Source: Austropuccinia psidii
Lineage: Eukaryota > Basidiomycota > Pucciniomycetes > Pucciniales > Sphaerophragmiaceae
Direction: 5' to 3'
DNA length: 64,000 nucleotides
Assembly: GCA_023105745.1 (NCBI GenBank)
Contig: JALGQZ010000002.1
Coordinates: forward strand, 79,749,785-79,813,784
Below, piece after piece: positions 1-11,284 of this stretch. The translations under genes were made by a program, and so were the position numbers. The notes under the pieces were generated by a model. It worked only from the letters and a program-made list of their open reading frames with translations, had not been told where the DNA came from and did no database searches. Positions within the stretch are counted from its first letter, which is position 1, and every line of letters starts with the position of its first letter.

Positions 1-1596
1 GAGCATGTGGCACATGAGCTACGTATATGCAAACAATTGGAAGGTGGATACCCATTGGCTATATGCATGCAGGCTGAAGTAGTATTACACATTCCTAATC
101 TATACAGCCAACACTGTAGTATGCAGTACACCTTTGTAAATGTATGCTGCAGGGAAGAGCAAACGCTGTTCAACAATGTAACATGCAATCACGTCAAGCA
201 ATTGAGTCATATATCTCAACTGCATCCCTTTGATGCACCTTGATGGACAGCTCTGCCTAACTACAGCACAGATGCGGGTGTAATCCAAGTTAATGAAAGT
301 GGGTCATAATGGCGATGACTTAATATTTGGGTCATACACAAACAGTGGATTCACTCCGGTGCCATTGTTGGGGCAAACTTTGACTGGCCGCGCGTGCTCA
401 TTGGCGGGCAGCCACATGCTTTCATACGCAGGCAACTTTCACACACCTGGAAGAAATTTTACTGCCAGTCTTCCTACCGGCTGACTTCAGACGCTCACCC
501 GCTCGCGCATGGAAACCTGAGGCCAATCAGTGTGGATTTGCTTCAGCCTTATCCGCATTAGAATAATCCCGGCCTATTATTGCTGAGGCTGGTTATGTTT
601 GTGTGGGGATCTCCCACCGCGGGTCATTTTCTTCATGTTAGCACGCGCCCCGTGCAAGTTGTGGCACCTGGCTTTCAGCCACAAATTCCCTTGGGCGGGT
701 GGCCTCTTTTGCCAGAGTTTTGTACACGCATGAGGCAAAGACCCTGATGCCAATCTTGGTGGATTAGTACCTGCCTCAAACGCAATAGGGGTGAATGTAT
801 ATGTTTATCACGGTTCACGGCCAGGGCCCCCTTGATCATGCCACACATTCCCCCCTGGAAGCCCAGTAGGCATCAGTCAGCAAAAGACTTCAGGCAAAAC
901 CAAGCTCATGTTTGGTGGTACGCCACTGAACATATCTCACCCACCCACACACAAACATCCCCACAGTGAGATTTCCCTTTGAAACCGCCAACATTTCCCC
1001 CTAGGTCCCTGTGGGACAATTAACCTGGGGAAGATACCCTCATTGCTTGCTGTCACACCAGCAAACATGGCTGCATGCCTCTAATATGCCCCTCCACAAT
1101 AAGTTGCTACAACCCACCCAGTTTCGGATATGCTAATGTCAACCTTGTTCCACCAAAGGCTGCATAACTTGCTGCAGATCCAGAAGTCATATTGGTGCAC
1201 CCACATTTTTGCCACCTTTCCTGGATATATGTCCCAAATCAGATATGAAAATTATGAGCCCAAGAAGCCCACCTCCATCAAGACCATGCACTTAACCACA
1301 GGTGATCCCCCCCTTCAGCCCATTTCTGCCTCTCATATAAGTTCCCCACCTGCGCTTATTTGTCTTCATTCCCTTTAGCTACCCCTTCCTGATCATATAA
1401 TTTCCAACTGTCCCCAAATAATTCATAATAGCCATCATGTCAAACCCTTCACAACCACTTTGCATTGGGATGATTAATATTTGTATTCAAATAAATAGAA
1501 ATATAACCTTAAATCCTGATAATTTCTAATTAGCTTCTTGGATTATCCTATGGCACAATCAACACAACATATTCTTATATCTCCCCAATCACCAGT
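1..1596. other. Unassigned GC-richer left edge
   Basis: No protein family is recognisable on either strand. Short open frames at 7-243 and 1130-1378 match nothing I know. The part at about 360-1000 is visibly richer in G and C than the rest of the window and holds GC-rich words such as GGGCGGGTGG. It may be the terminal region of a DNA transposon or a decayed LTR, but I could not find a matching terminal repeat. The last 500 bases or so are ordinary AT-rich sequence leading into the SNF2-like pseudogene. Confidence 0.4.
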
Positions 1597-3888
1597 GTGC
1601 TATTGGCTCTCTTCCTGGAACTCTTTCCAAAAACGTTGATACCATTCCTTGGGGCACCACAAACATTCATGCACTGTGGTCCTGGTGGGGAATGGATTGA
1701 AAATTGCCAATCCACTCCTACTCAAATATTATTTGTTGAGGGAGTATTTATGACTGATGCAAATGATCCCTCTCCATCTCAGACACCCAATCTAGCATTG
1801 ATGTTCTTCACATGGTATCCAAACATTCTATTCATAATTGAAAGCTTACGAACACAAAATTGCAAGCTTAAAATGCCCAAAGAGCATGACTGTAATACTC
1901 ATAGTCAATGTCAACTATTTACTCTGACATTTCCCACTTCAAAATTGAGACCAGCTTCATATCCTTCTGTTTCATCAGTAATTTCCAAGCAAAAACTGAT
2001 ACAATTACCCAGTGGATCAGACCTCCCCATGATGACCCCGCCCCATTCCATTCTTCAAACCCCCCTCCTCCCTCATCAAAAGACTGGACTAGCTTTTCTC
2101 TGGGATTGAGAAATTCCCAATGGCTAATCAGCCGGTAACCTTTGGGCCACCTCACCCCCAGGATCCACTTTTAATGCCAGGCACATCATTACAAACAAGG
2201 TTGTTAGCTCATTTGAATCCCTTTTGACCAATACCCCTCTTGGAGGACTGCTTGCAGATGATATGGCATTAGGTAAAACCATTCAGGACATTGCTCTACT
2301 TGGTACCTCCAAGGAGCGGTTGATTGCAATCCCCCATCGCTCCATGCCCACCATGATCATCTGCCCCTCGCTTAATTACCAACTGGTAATCAGAAATATC
2401 CAAGCATGCTCAGGCTGGAGCACTGCATGCCAAAATCTACCATGGTCCCACTCGTCACTCATTATCCAAGACTGACAACTTAAAATATGATATCATCATC
2501 ACTTCTTACAATACTATCACCCAAGAATTTAAGCAAACCAATACCTCTACATCATTCATTTTTAAAATCAATTGGCATTGTATAATTTTGGATGAAGCAC
2601 AGTGAGTGTCTGAGCTTAAATGATTCAAATTATCTTTTATATCCAATAGCCCTTCCCCCATCTTATAGCTATATTTTCTCTCAATACACTGCCACTTACC
2701 GTGCCATTAATAGCCTCCTTTCATCCCGTTGAACATGTTTAACAGGCACACCTATTCACAACACCATTTATGACCTTTTGGGCATAATATCATTCATCAC
2801 CCAACCCCAGAGCTCAGATCAAGATAACTGGTCACCATTCATCCTGAGTAGTCTTTCCAAAGGTAGAAATGATATTTTGCATTTGGCATTGCAGCATTTA
2901 AGTTTGCGCCGCACCAAAACCACACATCTCAAATCCCTCCCCACTATTAGCCATCATTATGAGCTTCTCCCACTCAACCCAACCATGCAGAAAGAATATT
3001 CCACATTATATGAAGAATTCCTATCATCCAAAAGAAAACGGCCAGGAGAATTTTTTGGAAATATTAATAAGCTGCGAATATGTTGTAACCATCACATCAT
3101 GCTTAACACAATTGGGGAGGCGGATTTGGAAGACCACAAAGGCAGGAGCACTCAGGATAACTCCCCAACAATCACACAAACTATTGTGGATGTGGAAAAA
3201 TGCATGATGAGTAGTAAAATTGCACACCTCCTACAAAGCTTAATGAAGAACAAACAAACAAGGTGTGGTCCAACCAAATTGGTGCTGTATACCCAATGGA
3301 CCCAATTTCTTGATTTGTGAGTTAATTCTAATATTCATCCATTACCAATTGAATCCATCTGACTGTTTTTTATTGTAGAATTGGTATTGCACTTGCCCAT
3401 CACTCTATCCTTTCAGCACTAATTGATGGAACAATTACAGCACAAGCGCAGGAGAAGGCACTGGGGAATTTCTTCAATAATCCTGAATGTGAAGTACTGA
3501 TTGCATCAATTGCCAGAGCTGAAACTGGCCTCAATATAACTTGTGCTAATATTGTCTATTTAATGGTGAGGGGACCCCCAAATTTCTACCCTGATTTTTG
3601 GCCCCTGAAATCCACATTTCCAGGAGCCCAATTGGAACCCAGCCATTGAGGCTCAGGCTGTTGATTGACTCCATCATATTGGCCGATAACAACCTGTCAA
3701 GGTCATCCACTATATCACTCCTCATTTAGTTGAGGTCAACATGCAGAAGGTACCTTTCAAGCTCACCTTTTTCCCTGATTGTATTACTATTCTGAAATCT
3801 TTCTTTATGGGAATTCCATGTTCCAATCACCAATAGGTCCAAGAAAAGACAAAATCATTAACTGTGTGAGCCTTACTGATATTATATA
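1597..3888 (+). pseudogene. SNF2-family (Rad5/Rad16-like) helicase pseudogene with introns
   Basis: SNF2 enzymes are nuclear, DNA-dependent ATPases that remodel chromatin or help repair. The motifs appear in order. LLPHQK lies near 2070, and the Walker A region GGLLADDMALGKTIQ near 2240-2285 has Ala where the family has Gly. A DEAH box near 2591 is split by an intron at 2602-2649. GTPIHNT-like sequence occurs near 2750, LRRTKT near 2905, and YTQWTQFLD just before an intron at 3317-3378. A further intron at 3565-3623 precedes EPNWNPAIEAQAVD, and a last one lies at 3750-3836. The copy is broken: TGA at 3666 sits where the family has Arg (CGA to TGA is one C-to-T change), TAA lies at 3687, and there are stops or frameshifts near 2107 and 2475. 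Retained introns show a DNA-level duplicate, not a retrocopy. The 5' limit is approximate. Confidence 0.85.
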
Positions 3889-4379
3889 ATTTGTGTTTGA
3901 CCGAGTTGATAACTCCTGCTCACCCTGGCACAGGTCCACAATTATGAGCACCATGAGCTGGATCGAACTACTTCAATATTTCCACAATGAAAATGAGAAA
4001 TAGAGTATTATTTGTAAGGGAGACGGTGATAAATTCCAATTCATATTGTCTATATTCTGACATATTTAGCAAGTTGTTTCATCTTTAAGAAATAATAATC
4101 AGATTGTATTACACCTCCACAAATAATTCACAAAATGTTAATTTGTAACAGTGCTATACATTTATCTTACTAAGTTATTGCAGAGAATTGCCATTTGGCC
4201 TAATAACTGGCATGTCAAGTATTTTGAGGGCGCTAGTCTTCATCTTACTACAGCTCTTGAGCCAAACTTGATCAAATACCTGAAATGATAGGCCTTCCAG
4301 AATATCACCATCATCTGTAAATCGTAATTCTGGAAATCTATCGATATTTTTTTTACCCTTTTTTTAATGTGATTACAAA
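3889..4379. other. Non-coding stretch between pseudogenes
   Basis: AT-rich sequence without a supportable gene. A few protein-like fragments on the minus strand near 4200-4330 may be the decayed 3' end of the neighbouring minus-strand pseudogene, but stops occur every few codons. Confidence 0.4.
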
Positions 4380-6231
4380 ACTCTATGTCTCATCCATTTT
4401 TAATACCGATTCATTAAATAACTGGGAGCGCCAGCATAATCCCACTTTGCGGTAAACTTGACGGCCATTTTCCAGTACCTTCTCAGTATCTGGGCATACT
4501 CAAGGGTCATTAAATTGTGATTCTAGAATGGGAAATTTAGCCGTATCACACCATTCATGATGGCGCTCACAGGTCTGCACATAATCAAGTAGATTATCAT
4601 CAGACTTTGTTCACAATGACGAAGAGATACAGTAACCAACCCTTTGACAAATCTTTGCGAGCTTTTGATTCTCCTTCTTTTTTACCAAATACTCTGCATC
4701 CTTTCGAATAGACTTCCATTCTCTTTTCAAATAAGTGAAATATCGCTCCATTAACGCCGCCACAACCCCATAGTTATTATGATCCTTGTTCCAACAGTAG
4801 TGATGATACTCGGTGCTGACAAGTGCAAGACGGAATGTACAGTAAAACACCATAGACATCAACTAGTTGAATGGATTTTGCCATGAGCTCTCCCAGTCCT
4901 AAGTGAATCGCTTTAGTCCTAGCTTGTGAAGCTCATTTTTGCAGTAGCTTTGGAAACCCTGAGACTGAACCTGGGTTTATGGCTCATTGAAAACATCCTT
5001 GGGGACATATCTGAGATGACCAGCCACTTGAATTGCAATTTCACGCTCTTCTGTGCTGGGTAGTGCTGGTGGTGAGGAAAAATCCTTATCCCTAACTTTG
5101 AGTAGGAACAGGCAATGGGCATGTACTGCTGATCTCATTCCATGGACATTCTCTGGAAGTTCTGCTTTCAGTCATTTTTGTTGCTCCTTCTGGCTTGCAC
5201 GTTTCACCATATTGTGTGCTTTACAAGCCTGGTTCCTTTGCTGTCTGAACTCGGATAGTTCAAGCATACTCTGGGCAAGGCCCATTTGAGGATGGGTGAA
5301 CTCACTATTTGACTGAGTTCCATGCTCATGCGCCGTGAAATTGTCCCTCCTTGGTTCATCATTTGTTTCCATTTGAGTCAGAGACATGTTCTCATCCTCA
5401 TCATCCACCATTTTTTCTCTTGATGAACTGGCATGATCTGTTCTTGGTTTGGAGGCATATGGATGATGACGTCCAGTGATGTTTTCTTTATGGACCAGAG
5501 GTGAAGATGCATAAAGTTCATCACCTGCCATGCACATCATCAGTTAATACATCAAAAAATTAATAAAGACTGATCATATTCACGATCTTCAGTTGGCTCC
5601 TGAGATCGGACTGACTTGCCTTTAGGTGCCATATCTAACCCATGAAACAAAAATATCAAATTGTGAAAAAGGTTATACTCCGAAATTAAAATGACTTACT
5701 TTGATGAAGCATCAATCCTGGATTTCCCTCCGACAGACCACTCCAAGTTACATTTTCCATGGTCTTTTTTGTTGCCTGCCATCCACGCGCCTTCCATTGC
5801 CCACATGAACCTGAGATCCTGATGGAATATTGAGGGTTGGCTGTTTACTTTGTCCAAAGGGATCCTGGGATGCGACTGGATTCTGACTGGGATTAAGGAG
5901 GAACTCACGTGGAAATTTTGATTGGGGATTAGCGTTTGATGAGATTTGAGGTGTGCCTCCTGGCCCCTGAGACACATGCATTTGTGTATTAGTGGGATTC
6001 CGCGTAATTGGAGTGACGGAAATATTTGGGATTGACCAAGTGCTTGAAGCTGGAGCCTTTGGATTTCCCATATCAATGTTAAGACCTCATACATTCATTG
6101 AGGATGCAATAGGGGCTGTGAGAGGAATGTTGGGACTCAATGGTGACTGTGTTTTAACATATTCTATGCTAGATTCACTATCTGAGTCATGAGCAGAACC
6201 TGAACGGGATTTATGTGACTTGGAAGATGAC
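4380..6231 (-). pseudogene. Unknown TE-associated protein, broken, divergent to the Plavaka transposase
   Basis: An ATG at 6231 (reverse strand) opens a Ser/Pro-rich, low-complexity N-terminus (MSSSKSHKSRSGS...). A TGA interrupts it after about 50 codons, and the frame then continues Pro/Asn/Gln-rich to about 5696. After an intron-like break there is a charged segment (5540-5172, including RASQKEQQK). Then comes a more globular part at 5170-4611 with FYCTFRLALVSTEYHHYCWN and YLKREWKSIRKDAEYLVKKK. Further fragments (GLCWRSQLFNESVLKMDE) reach about 4400. At least three frameshifts or stops are present. I do not recognise a named domain. I recall similar proteins as repeated families in rust genomes, unverified. 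It lies head-to-head with the transposase at 7195, 1 kb away, so it may be the second gene of the same element. That is inference. Confidence 0.5.
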
Positions 6232-7194
6232 ATAAGGGCCGAAAAAGTACAGTAATAATTTTAACTAGATAAAACACCTCAGTATTATGATAGAATAGAG
6301 TGATATGAGATGAAATCTTTTCAAATTTAGAATAGAGATATTCTATGAATATTTCTCAAAAGAGTCTTATTGGAAGGCCAATAAGCCTCTTTTTAGGAGA
6401 ATCCTCCCTGCCTGCTTTTGATTTCCTCCGCTTTTGTCAGAAACCACCCTGCACAGCCTACCAACATATAATGTAATATTCCCTTGATCTCAAAGGGGAC
6501 CCATCATCCATAAGTAATCATATTCGGTAACATTTCCGCCTCCCCATTGTCACATTTGGTGAATTATCCAAACTTCCAATATATGCATTGAAATTCCACA
6601 GCATTGTACATCTGTAAAGGGGTATATTCATGAAGGATTTACGCACAAAAGAGACATCACCGTTTCAAGAAAGGCGAGACAATCCAAATCACATTCCAAC
6701 CGATTAAAAGCCTGCTGCACTCAAACCAAAGACCAAGACTTTAGCTGCCCTCCAACCCCTTATGTAATAGAGCTATATTGTTATGTCTGTAATAGGGTTT
6801 AAGCCATATACAATGGCGTGCCAGCGTACATGGTTTGAATGTCAATACCCTCAATTCAATGCTGACACATCCCTATTTTAACGCCCCTCAAGGGTCAAAA
6901 CTGCAGTATCACCATTTGTAAATAAAATAGAGTATGTATGAGCATTGAGCAGCATGGCATTTTACCCAATTAAACTCCTAACCAATTCCGTCATCCAGAT
7001 GAGAAATGTTACACTTTATCAGCTGCAGCTCATGCACCATTACAAATGGAATAAAATTCTCAGATGGCTCAAATCATCTCCCCCTTCATAAATAATCACT
7101 CAATTTTTTTTCCAATTAATAACACTCCTAAACACTTTCATATCAGCCAAAGATATTTATACACAAACCAACCGTACTCCCAATTCCTAAAAGA
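6232..7194. promoter_or_regulatory. Divergent intergenic region between two TE-type pseudogenes
   Basis: About 960 bases without a gene separate the minus-strand unknown pseudogene from the plus-strand transposase pseudogene. A shared bidirectional promoter is expected by position only. I found no convincing TATA box pair or repeat. Confidence 0.25.
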
Positions 7195-10100
7195 ATGACA
7201 ACCTGCCGCTATTCCTCAATGTGTATATGCATGTGTCAACACTGCTCAACTCAAACACACTCTTCCCCTGAGGGTGATAGGCACGGAGTTTCCTTCACAC
7301 CTTCCCAATATAAAAAGCACATTAAAAAGCTCAAATCAACCATTGCACCCAAATCTCTTCCAAACATCCCTACTTCTGCATCAGGATCTGAGTGCCCACA
7401 ACTTCTATTGGATCAAATATTCCCAGCTGATTATTCATAATTGACCCAAAGCACCTTCTCCACAGCACCGGGTCTCAATTCAACTGCACAGAAACCATAC
7501 AGCAGAAGTCAAACCCTTCCCCACAAGACCTTGGAATAATAGTATCTGCCATTCTATCATTAAGGTATAATATACCCCGCAGGGCTTCAAGCATTCTCAA
7601 CCCCGCCCTAAACCTGCTGATCAAGTCAAGCATCTCAAGCTCTGATGGTCCCCCCACTCCTGCATTCCATATACCTCAAGATCTGAGTACCATATTTGAA
7701 CATCTCCAATTGGAACCATTTATACAAAACTATATATGTTTTCCTCAATGTTTCTCTCTTAATGGCCTTACTGAATCAGTCACAACTGACCAACCCCACT
7801 GTCAATGCCATAATGACCCAAATGATCATGATCCCCCTTGAACACAATCATTAGGCAAATTCATCTATTCATTTGAAGCCCAAACCCAAAACACAACCAA
7901 CATAAAGCAAACATTTATACCAACAAAATATTTCATTTATCAACCATTCAAAAATTGGCTTGCCAGATTTCTCCAGTGGGCTGGAATTATGGAAATTCTG
8001 CATCAAAATCAACAATCCCAAACTCCCTAAGGTTCCCCAAAATGTGACGTCTGGGATGGATTGGTCTGGAGAAGCTTCACTGGCACTAGAAACATCAACG
8101 ACCCCCCATTCATGTCCATTCCTGGTTCATTGGCCTTCTCCATTTATGTTGACTGGTTTAATGCACATGGAAAGTCAACCCAGTTGGCCAGCATTGGACC
8201 TATCATGCTTATTTGTCTTAATCTCCTCCCAACTGAAATATTGAAGCCAGAGAATGTCTATGTTTCAGGAATCATCCCTGGTCCAAAGGCACCAACTTCC
8301 CTTCAATTGAATTACCTATCAATGCCACTCATCAAAGATTTCAAAGAGCTATGGAGAGGTTACCATTTTTCACCCACCTCAACAGGTCCTTCAGGATCCT
8401 TTATTCGTGTTGCCATCCTCACAGCCATTGTGGATGTGGTTGCCATGGGCAAGCTTACTGGTTTTATTTCCCATTTAGGCAACCACTTTTGTAATTTTTG
8501 CACCATTCACAAATCTCAAATTGAAGAAATTGGTCCTCAATTTCACTACACACGCTCATACCAAAATCATAAATCAATCATTGCCAAATGGCTTTGGGCA
8601 ACCCCACAACAAAGACAAGCAATTTTCTCTGAGTATGGAGTGTGATATTCAATTTTGGAAGACCTTCCGTATTGGGATGCAACCAGAATGGTTAATCTTG
8701 ACATAATGCATAATTTAATACTTGGAATTTTGAAGGATCATGCAACTTTCAAATTGTGTATTCCAGAGTCCAAATCAAAAATTTACCTCAGGTCCCGCGG
8801 GAAATCCAATGACACCAACAGTTCAGACTCAGATTCCATGACCTCCAACAGCTCTCTTGATAAAATCACATTGAGAGAGGCCCGCTCCCTGAGAAGAGAC
8901 GCAGCGAAACTAATAAATGAGCCACTCCCCACTACTTCAACCCAGAAAGACTACTTCCCAATTCCCACCCCTCAAATGGAACATCTATCTAGTGGTTCTG
9001 CGGAGATTCCTTCATTTGATGCGGATTACATCCCCACTTCTGAAATCCCCTCTGAATTGGATATCACTGCACTGAGTGATCACCAGATCAAGGGTGAGGC
9101 TCTGGAGCATCTCCCACAAATCATATCTGAGACCATAATTCCCTCATCATAGACAAGAGTACCTTTCAACATGGGTTCCCCCTCTCATGGTAGCTTGAAA
9201 GCCACTGAATGGGCTCTCTTATATAAGGTCTATGTTCCATTTTGAATGCTCAGTCAACAGATGTCATTAGATGCACACCGATCTGCCAACACTCAAAGAA
9301 AAATTGGTCAGTCATAAGAACTTGCAAATGAACTAACCAAGAATACATTCCATTTGATTAATGCTATCAACATTGCCACAAGCTGGACTGTTTCAATAGA
9401 TGATGCGACTGCATTTGCTGAACATTGAAAAATATTCCGCCTTTACAATCAACACCTGTTCCCAAAACAGAAAAGTAAACCAAAAAATCATTTTGCTGAT
9501 CATATTCCTGAACTCTTCCAACGTTGGGGCCCAGCACAAGCCTCAGCCACATGGGGTTATGAGCACTTGATTGGAGTATTTGCAAAGATGCCAACAAATG
9601 ACAAGATATGTATGTCAATTAATAAGATCAATATATTCACATTGATTAAACACCTGAACTGAATAAGACTAACTTCTTGCAACTCTGAATAGATGATATA
9701 GATAAAACCTTACTTCAACATATCTGTTGATGTTCCAACCTTTCCGTTCTCCTGAAATCCCCATCCGTCCCATGTGAAATAAAACAGCTTTTTGAATCAC
9801 AACCACCTGCCCTGTTCAATCACCATAAATATAACAAACCATCCCACCATTACCAAGAAAATTATGATTTCCTGGTTGAGTACTTACAGAATTTTTATGC
9901 AACAAGGGAAGTAGTTGATTGGATCAGCTTAGACACTACCATGCAATCCACAAGTCATCCCACTTCAAGGATTGTCTCACCTTGGTATTTTCCAGTTTCA
10001 AACATTAATATTGGGAACAATATATTTTCAACTGAATCCAAAAATGTCAGCAACAGTGTGATAGGTTTTCTGAGGGGAAACTCACGACAATTTGGTATTA

Positions 10101-10354
10101 TTAATAGCATTTTTAAAGTCTCTGAGCCATCTAGCATACTGAACAATAGCTTTCTGATCTTAAAAACTCTGAAGATTGATGTGAATTTCTTACCAGATTG
10201 GCCGCATCTCAATATTTATAAAGCTGTTGGTTTTGATGATGGACACTTGATTATATCTGAAGAAAAAATAGAAGGTAACTGTGGATTGTATGATAACAAA
10301 TTTCTGTCATGTGGACTGCTTGTAATGATAAAGCCGTTATTTCATGATATTTAG
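7195..10354 (+). pseudogene. Plavaka/Tnp2-like (CMC, Transposase_21) transposase pseudogene
   Basis: The family catalyses cut-and-paste movement of CACTA-like DNA transposons. An N-terminal Cys-rich segment (7195-7440, CICMCQHC) is followed by the conserved block at 8061-8645, including VDWFNAHGKS, LKPENVYVSGIIPGP and GFISHLGNHFCNFC. Next comes LPYWDATRMVNLDIMHNLIL near 8660-8725, then an acidic Ser-rich linker. The segment at 9170-9615 contains MGSPSHGSLKA, KPKNHFADHIPELFQRWGP and YEHLIGVFAKMPTN. A C-terminal region runs to the TAG at 10352. In-frame stops occur at 8643 (TGA where the reading suggests Arg), at 9150, after VPF, after GQS and after AEH, and frames change near 8000 and 9650. 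It is non-functional. Family assignment is from motif recognition. A KDZ transposase is the alternative, but the block order fits Plavaka better. Confidence 0.8.
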
Positions 10355-10359
10355 TCTAC

Positions 10360-10580
10360 AAAAATGCAAATCTCTCAGATTCATTAGCAATTTTGCTAGT
10401 GAAATAACAGCCTCAAAATTTAGTGACAGAGACATTCCATTGTGACAAGCAAAGCCCATTATTTCGCATTGCCACAAAGAACTTACTATTTTGACATTGG
10501 GTACAGTGTGAATAAGCCAAGTTCAATGATCAAATGACCCACACACTCACCTTTCACAGCATCCAAAATTTCTAACTGCA
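10360..10580. other. 3' flank of the transposase pseudogene
   Basis: AT-rich, no gene seen. It leads from the transposase stop into the GC-richer repeat patch, as expected for the 3' untranslated part of the element. Confidence 0.3.
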
Positions 10581-10605
10581 CCATCATCATGTTGGAAGGG
10601 GAATT

Positions 10606-10960
10606 GGCCCTTGCGCACCCGCACACGCCAATGCACACGCAAACGCACCTGCACACGCCAATGCAATTGCACCTGCACCCGCCAAGAGTGGTTTCATGTG
10701 TCACCCACAAATGGTCAATGCCACCTGACATTAGGCCCTCATATGTATTGCCTTTGTGTGCATGTGTCACCCATGCACCCACCGCATTGTGCAGCAGGCT
10801 CTAACCATGTCACCCCCTCCTGCTGAGCTAGCTGATTCATGGCTACACAAAATTAGGACAACTCATCATTTGGCCATGGTGTTCCTGTCACACACACACA
10901 CCCGCACCCGCGGTATTGTGCAGTGGGCTCTACCAGTGTCATCTGCAAAACGACAATCCG
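10606..10960. repeat. GC-rich short repeats, possible subterminal repeats of the Plavaka element
   Basis: Two near-copies of a unit of about 30 bp containing CACACGCCAATGCA lie at 10620-10670. The word CATGTGTCACCCA occurs at about 10694 and again at about 10762. A unit of about 30 bp (GCATTGTGCAGCAGGCTCTA) at about 10785 recurs in altered form (GTATTGTGCAGTGGGCTCTA) at about 10911. Clusters of short GC-rich motifs just inside the ends are typical of CACTA-like elements, where they bind transposase. That role here is inferred only from position downstream of the transposase. Open frames across this patch are products of the repeats. Confidence 0.45.
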
Positions 10961-11284
10961 GCTCAGGCGGAGTCCTTTCATGGATGACCTGGTGAAGTCA
11001 AACCCCCTGCCTACATCAAGACTGGCTGAAGGACCTCTTTGACATGTATTTGTGCAAACAGGCGGGTCTTGTGTAATTTTTACCAACCATTGGAAGGTTG
11101 CGAGATGATCAGGTGGTGAGGAATCTGAGTTGAAGGCACAGGGGAACCAATATTGGTTGATGTCACAGGATTTGGTGTAAGACAAGAGTGTGACGTGTGC
11201 TCAAAGTTCACATGATTTTTGCTTGATGTGAGCTCGACTTTTATCTTGCTTGAAGTGAAGTCAATCGCCGACGATTGACACAAG
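10961..11284. other. Unassigned region between Plavaka and Copia remnants
   Basis: Moderately GC-rich with no recognised product. Either the Plavaka terminus or the Copia 3' region should lie here. I could not define an end for either. Confidence 0.3.

Noticed and set aside
360..1000. Left terminus of the Plavaka element
   Set aside because: It is GC-rich like the right side near 10.6-11 kb, but I could not match an inverted repeat or target duplication, so no boundary is claimed.
10486..10826. Overlapping open frames on both strands rich in His, Thr and Cys
   Set aside because: They follow from CAC/TGT-rich short repeats. No family resemblance and no conserved start.
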